From: Thermoleophilaceae bacterium
Lineage (GTDB): Bacteria > Actinomycetota > Thermoleophilia > Solirubrobacterales > Thermoleophilaceae
Length of the DNA: 6,657 bases
NCBI GenBank assembly: GCA_013812065.1
Contig: JACCUC010000090.1
Coordinates: 1 to 6,657, forward strand
Direction: 5' to 3'
How positions within the stretch are numbered: the first letter of the stretch is position 1; each line of letters begins with the position of its first letter. Positions 5,520-6,657 of the stretch are shown one piece after another. A program made the position numbers and the translations under genes. Below the pieces are notes generated by a model, which did no database searches, was not told the origin of the DNA, and saw nothing but the letters and a program-made list of their open reading frames with translations.

Positions 5520-5876
5520 CTACCCGATCCGCCGCGAGCGCACGAGCACCCAGTACCCCCCGTAGGAACACAGGCCGAGCAGCACGAGCCAGCCGAGGAC
5601 CCCCAGCCCGCCGTAGCCGAACAGGAGCCGCGTGGCCGTGAACGTGAGAAGGGCGAGACCGACCGATCCGTAGAGGACGAGCCGCTGACGATCGGTCAGG
5701 GCGTCCAGCGTGAAGCGGTGCTCGCGGAAGAGGCGGAAGCCGAACAGGCCGATGACCACGAAGAACGCGACCGTGAGCAGCGTGAGGAGGACGTTGAGGG
5801 TCGGGCCGCCCCCGGGCGCGACGGTGAGCACGAGCGCGATCAGGGCGACGGCGCCGAACTTGAGCGCGAGCTTCAT
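5520..5876 (-). CDS. Small four-helix membrane protein of unknown function
   Basis: A 118-residue protein I do not recognise. It has about four hydrophobic segments: roughly 3-20, 27-49, 65-86 and 91-112. A charged loop sits between the second and third (REHRFTLDALTDRQR, 51-65) and the C-terminus is basic (VRSRRIG), which by the positive-inside rule places both in the cytoplasm. No enzymatic motif is visible; a single cysteine, C103, lies in the last helix. The start at 5876 is the only ATG before the first helix; GGAGG lies just upstream but only 2 bases from the ATG, closer than ideal, so the exact start is not certain. It lies 43 bases downstream of uppP on the same strand and is probably cotranscribed, suggesting but not showing a role in the cell envelope. 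The hydrophobic pattern and in-frame length make a real gene likely. Confidence 0.68.
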   Translation of the reverse strand: MKLALKFGAVALIALVLTVAPGGGPTLNVLLTLLTVAFFVVIGLFGFRLFREHRFTLDALTDRQRLVLYGSVGLALLTFTATRLLFGYGGLGVLGWLVLLGLCSYGGYWVLVRSRRIG

Positions 5877-5919
5877 GGCCTCCGGAGGGTAGTGGGGCCG
5901 CCGCGTCTGCCGACGGCGT

Positions 5920-6657
5920 TCAGGAGATCACGCCGGTGGCCGCGAGCGCCAGCACGATCGCCCCTAACGTCACTCGGTAGACGACGAACACCGCGGTCGA
6001 GTGCGACACGAGCCACCGCAGAAGGAAGGCGATCGAGGCGTAGCCCACGACAAACGCGAGCAGGGTGGCGACCGCGAGCCCGAGGAAGCCGCCGCTCTCG
6101 CCCGGGTCGCCGCGGACGATGCCCGCGAGCTGGAACACGCCGCTCAGCACCACCGCGGGTACCGACAGCAGAAACGAGAAGCGCGCGGCCGACGGGCGGT
6201 CGAGCCCGAGGAAGAGCCCCGCGCTGATCGTCGCCCCCGAGCGTGAGACTCCCGGGACGAGCGCGGCGGCCTGCGCCACCCCGACGAGCACGCCTTCGCG
6301 GGCGCTTATCGACTCGAGCGGCCGGCGGTGCGAACCGACGCGCTCGGCGGCGAGCAGCACGAGCCCGAGCACGATCAGCGTCGTCCCCATGAGGTAGAGG
6401 CTGCGAGCGCCGGTCTCGATCTGGCGCTCGAAGAGGACCCCGAAGACGACGATCGGCGCCGTCCCGGCGATCAGGTACCACCCGAGCCGAGCGTCGAGAT
6501 CGGCGGCCGGGCGCCCGGGCCGCAGCGATTGCAACCACGCCCGGGCGATCCGCAACAGGTCGGCGCGGAAGTAGAGGAGGACGGCGGCCATCGTCCCGAG
6601 CTGGGTGACCGCGGTGAAGGCCGCGCCGGGGTCAGCCCAGCCGAAGGAGGCGGGAAC
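5920..6657 (-). CDS. uppP: Undecaprenyl-diphosphatase UppP/BacA (partial, N-terminus beyond right edge)
   Basis: Integral membrane phosphatase that converts undecaprenyl diphosphate to the monophosphate, recycling the lipid carrier for peptidoglycan and other wall polymers; extra copies give bacitracin resistance. 245 codons are present and the frame is open to 6657. The first part reads VPASFGWADPGAAFTAVTQLGT followed by an AVLLYF helix, typical of the region after the N-terminal active-site motif. That motif (EFLPVSSSGH) is therefore off the edge, with about 25-40 residues missing from the usual 265-280. The second signature PGVSRSGATI is at visible residues 135-144, with the catalytic arginine, followed by GLDRPSAARFSFLLSVP. 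Several hydrophobic helices follow and the protein ends in TGVIS. The ATG at 6591 is internal, not the start, because the conserved sequence continues upstream of it. Confidence 0.96.
   Translation of the reverse strand, partial: VPASFGWADPGAAFTAVTQLGTMAAVLLYFRADLLRIARAWLQSLRPGRPAADLDARLGWYLIAGTAPIVVFGVLFERQIETGARSLYLMGTTLIVLGLVLLAAERVGSHRRPLESISAREGVLVGVAQAAALVPGVSRSGATISAGLFLGLDRPSAARFSFLLSVPAVVLSGVFQLAGIVRGDPGESGGFLGLAVATLLAFVVGYASIAFLLRWLVSHSTAVFVVYRVTLGAIVLALAATGVIS

Noticed and set aside
5718..6246. Plus-strand open frames opposite the membrane protein and uppP (5718-6227, 6001-6246, 6065-6397)
   Set aside because: They are antisense shadows of uppP and its neighbour, with charged low-complexity translations and no supporting start signal.

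Overview
The window is very GC-rich and its codon use is strongly biased to G or C at third positions. It looks like a chromosomal segment from a high-GC actinobacterium. A member of the Thermoleophilia (Solirubrobacterales or Gaiellales type) is my best guess, but that rests on general protein character and no marker gene here proves it. There are no RNA genes, mobile elements or CRISPR arrays. Every stretch is either coding or a short intergenic gap of under 150 bases.

Left part (1-4107, all minus strand): a housekeeping block read right to left. It holds uvrC (nucleotide excision repair endonuclease), a 141-bp gap with a UUCG-loop hairpin, gap (glyceraldehyde-3-phosphate dehydrogenase), a 43-bp gap, and pgk (phosphoglycerate kinase, running off the left edge). 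gap and pgk catalyse consecutive lower-glycolysis steps and almost certainly form an operon. In many actinobacteria rapZ, yvcK and whiA lie between uvrC and gap. Here they are absent, so uvrC abuts gap directly.

Middle (4108-5519): a 133-bp divergent region leads into a plus-strand gene for a membrane-anchored or secreted collagen-like protein of 392 residues. It has an N-terminal hydrophobic segment, a short two-cysteine linker, 71 uninterrupted Gly-X-Y triplets and a C-terminal domain of about 100 residues. It begins at a GTG codon behind a strong AGGAGGG ribosome binding site. Upstream is a sequence closely matching promoters of the sigma-28 (FliA/SigD/WhiG) class, TTAA-N16-GCCGATAC. This promoter-gene pairing is the most interesting item in the window: it suggests that the surface protein is made under a motility- or development-type sigma factor, and not constitutively.

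Right part (5520-6657, minus strand): uppP/bacA (undecaprenyl-diphosphatase, 5' end beyond the right edge), followed 43 bp downstream by a small four-helix membrane protein of unknown function. The two probably share a transcript. That transcript converges with the collagen-like gene across a 100-bp gap holding two short GC-rich hairpins.

The housekeeping genes are ordinary family members. Points worth a second look are the sigma-28-like promoter, the architecture and charge pattern of the collagen-like protein, the compacted uvrC-gap junction, and an extra cysteine three residues before the catalytic cysteine of GAPDH.
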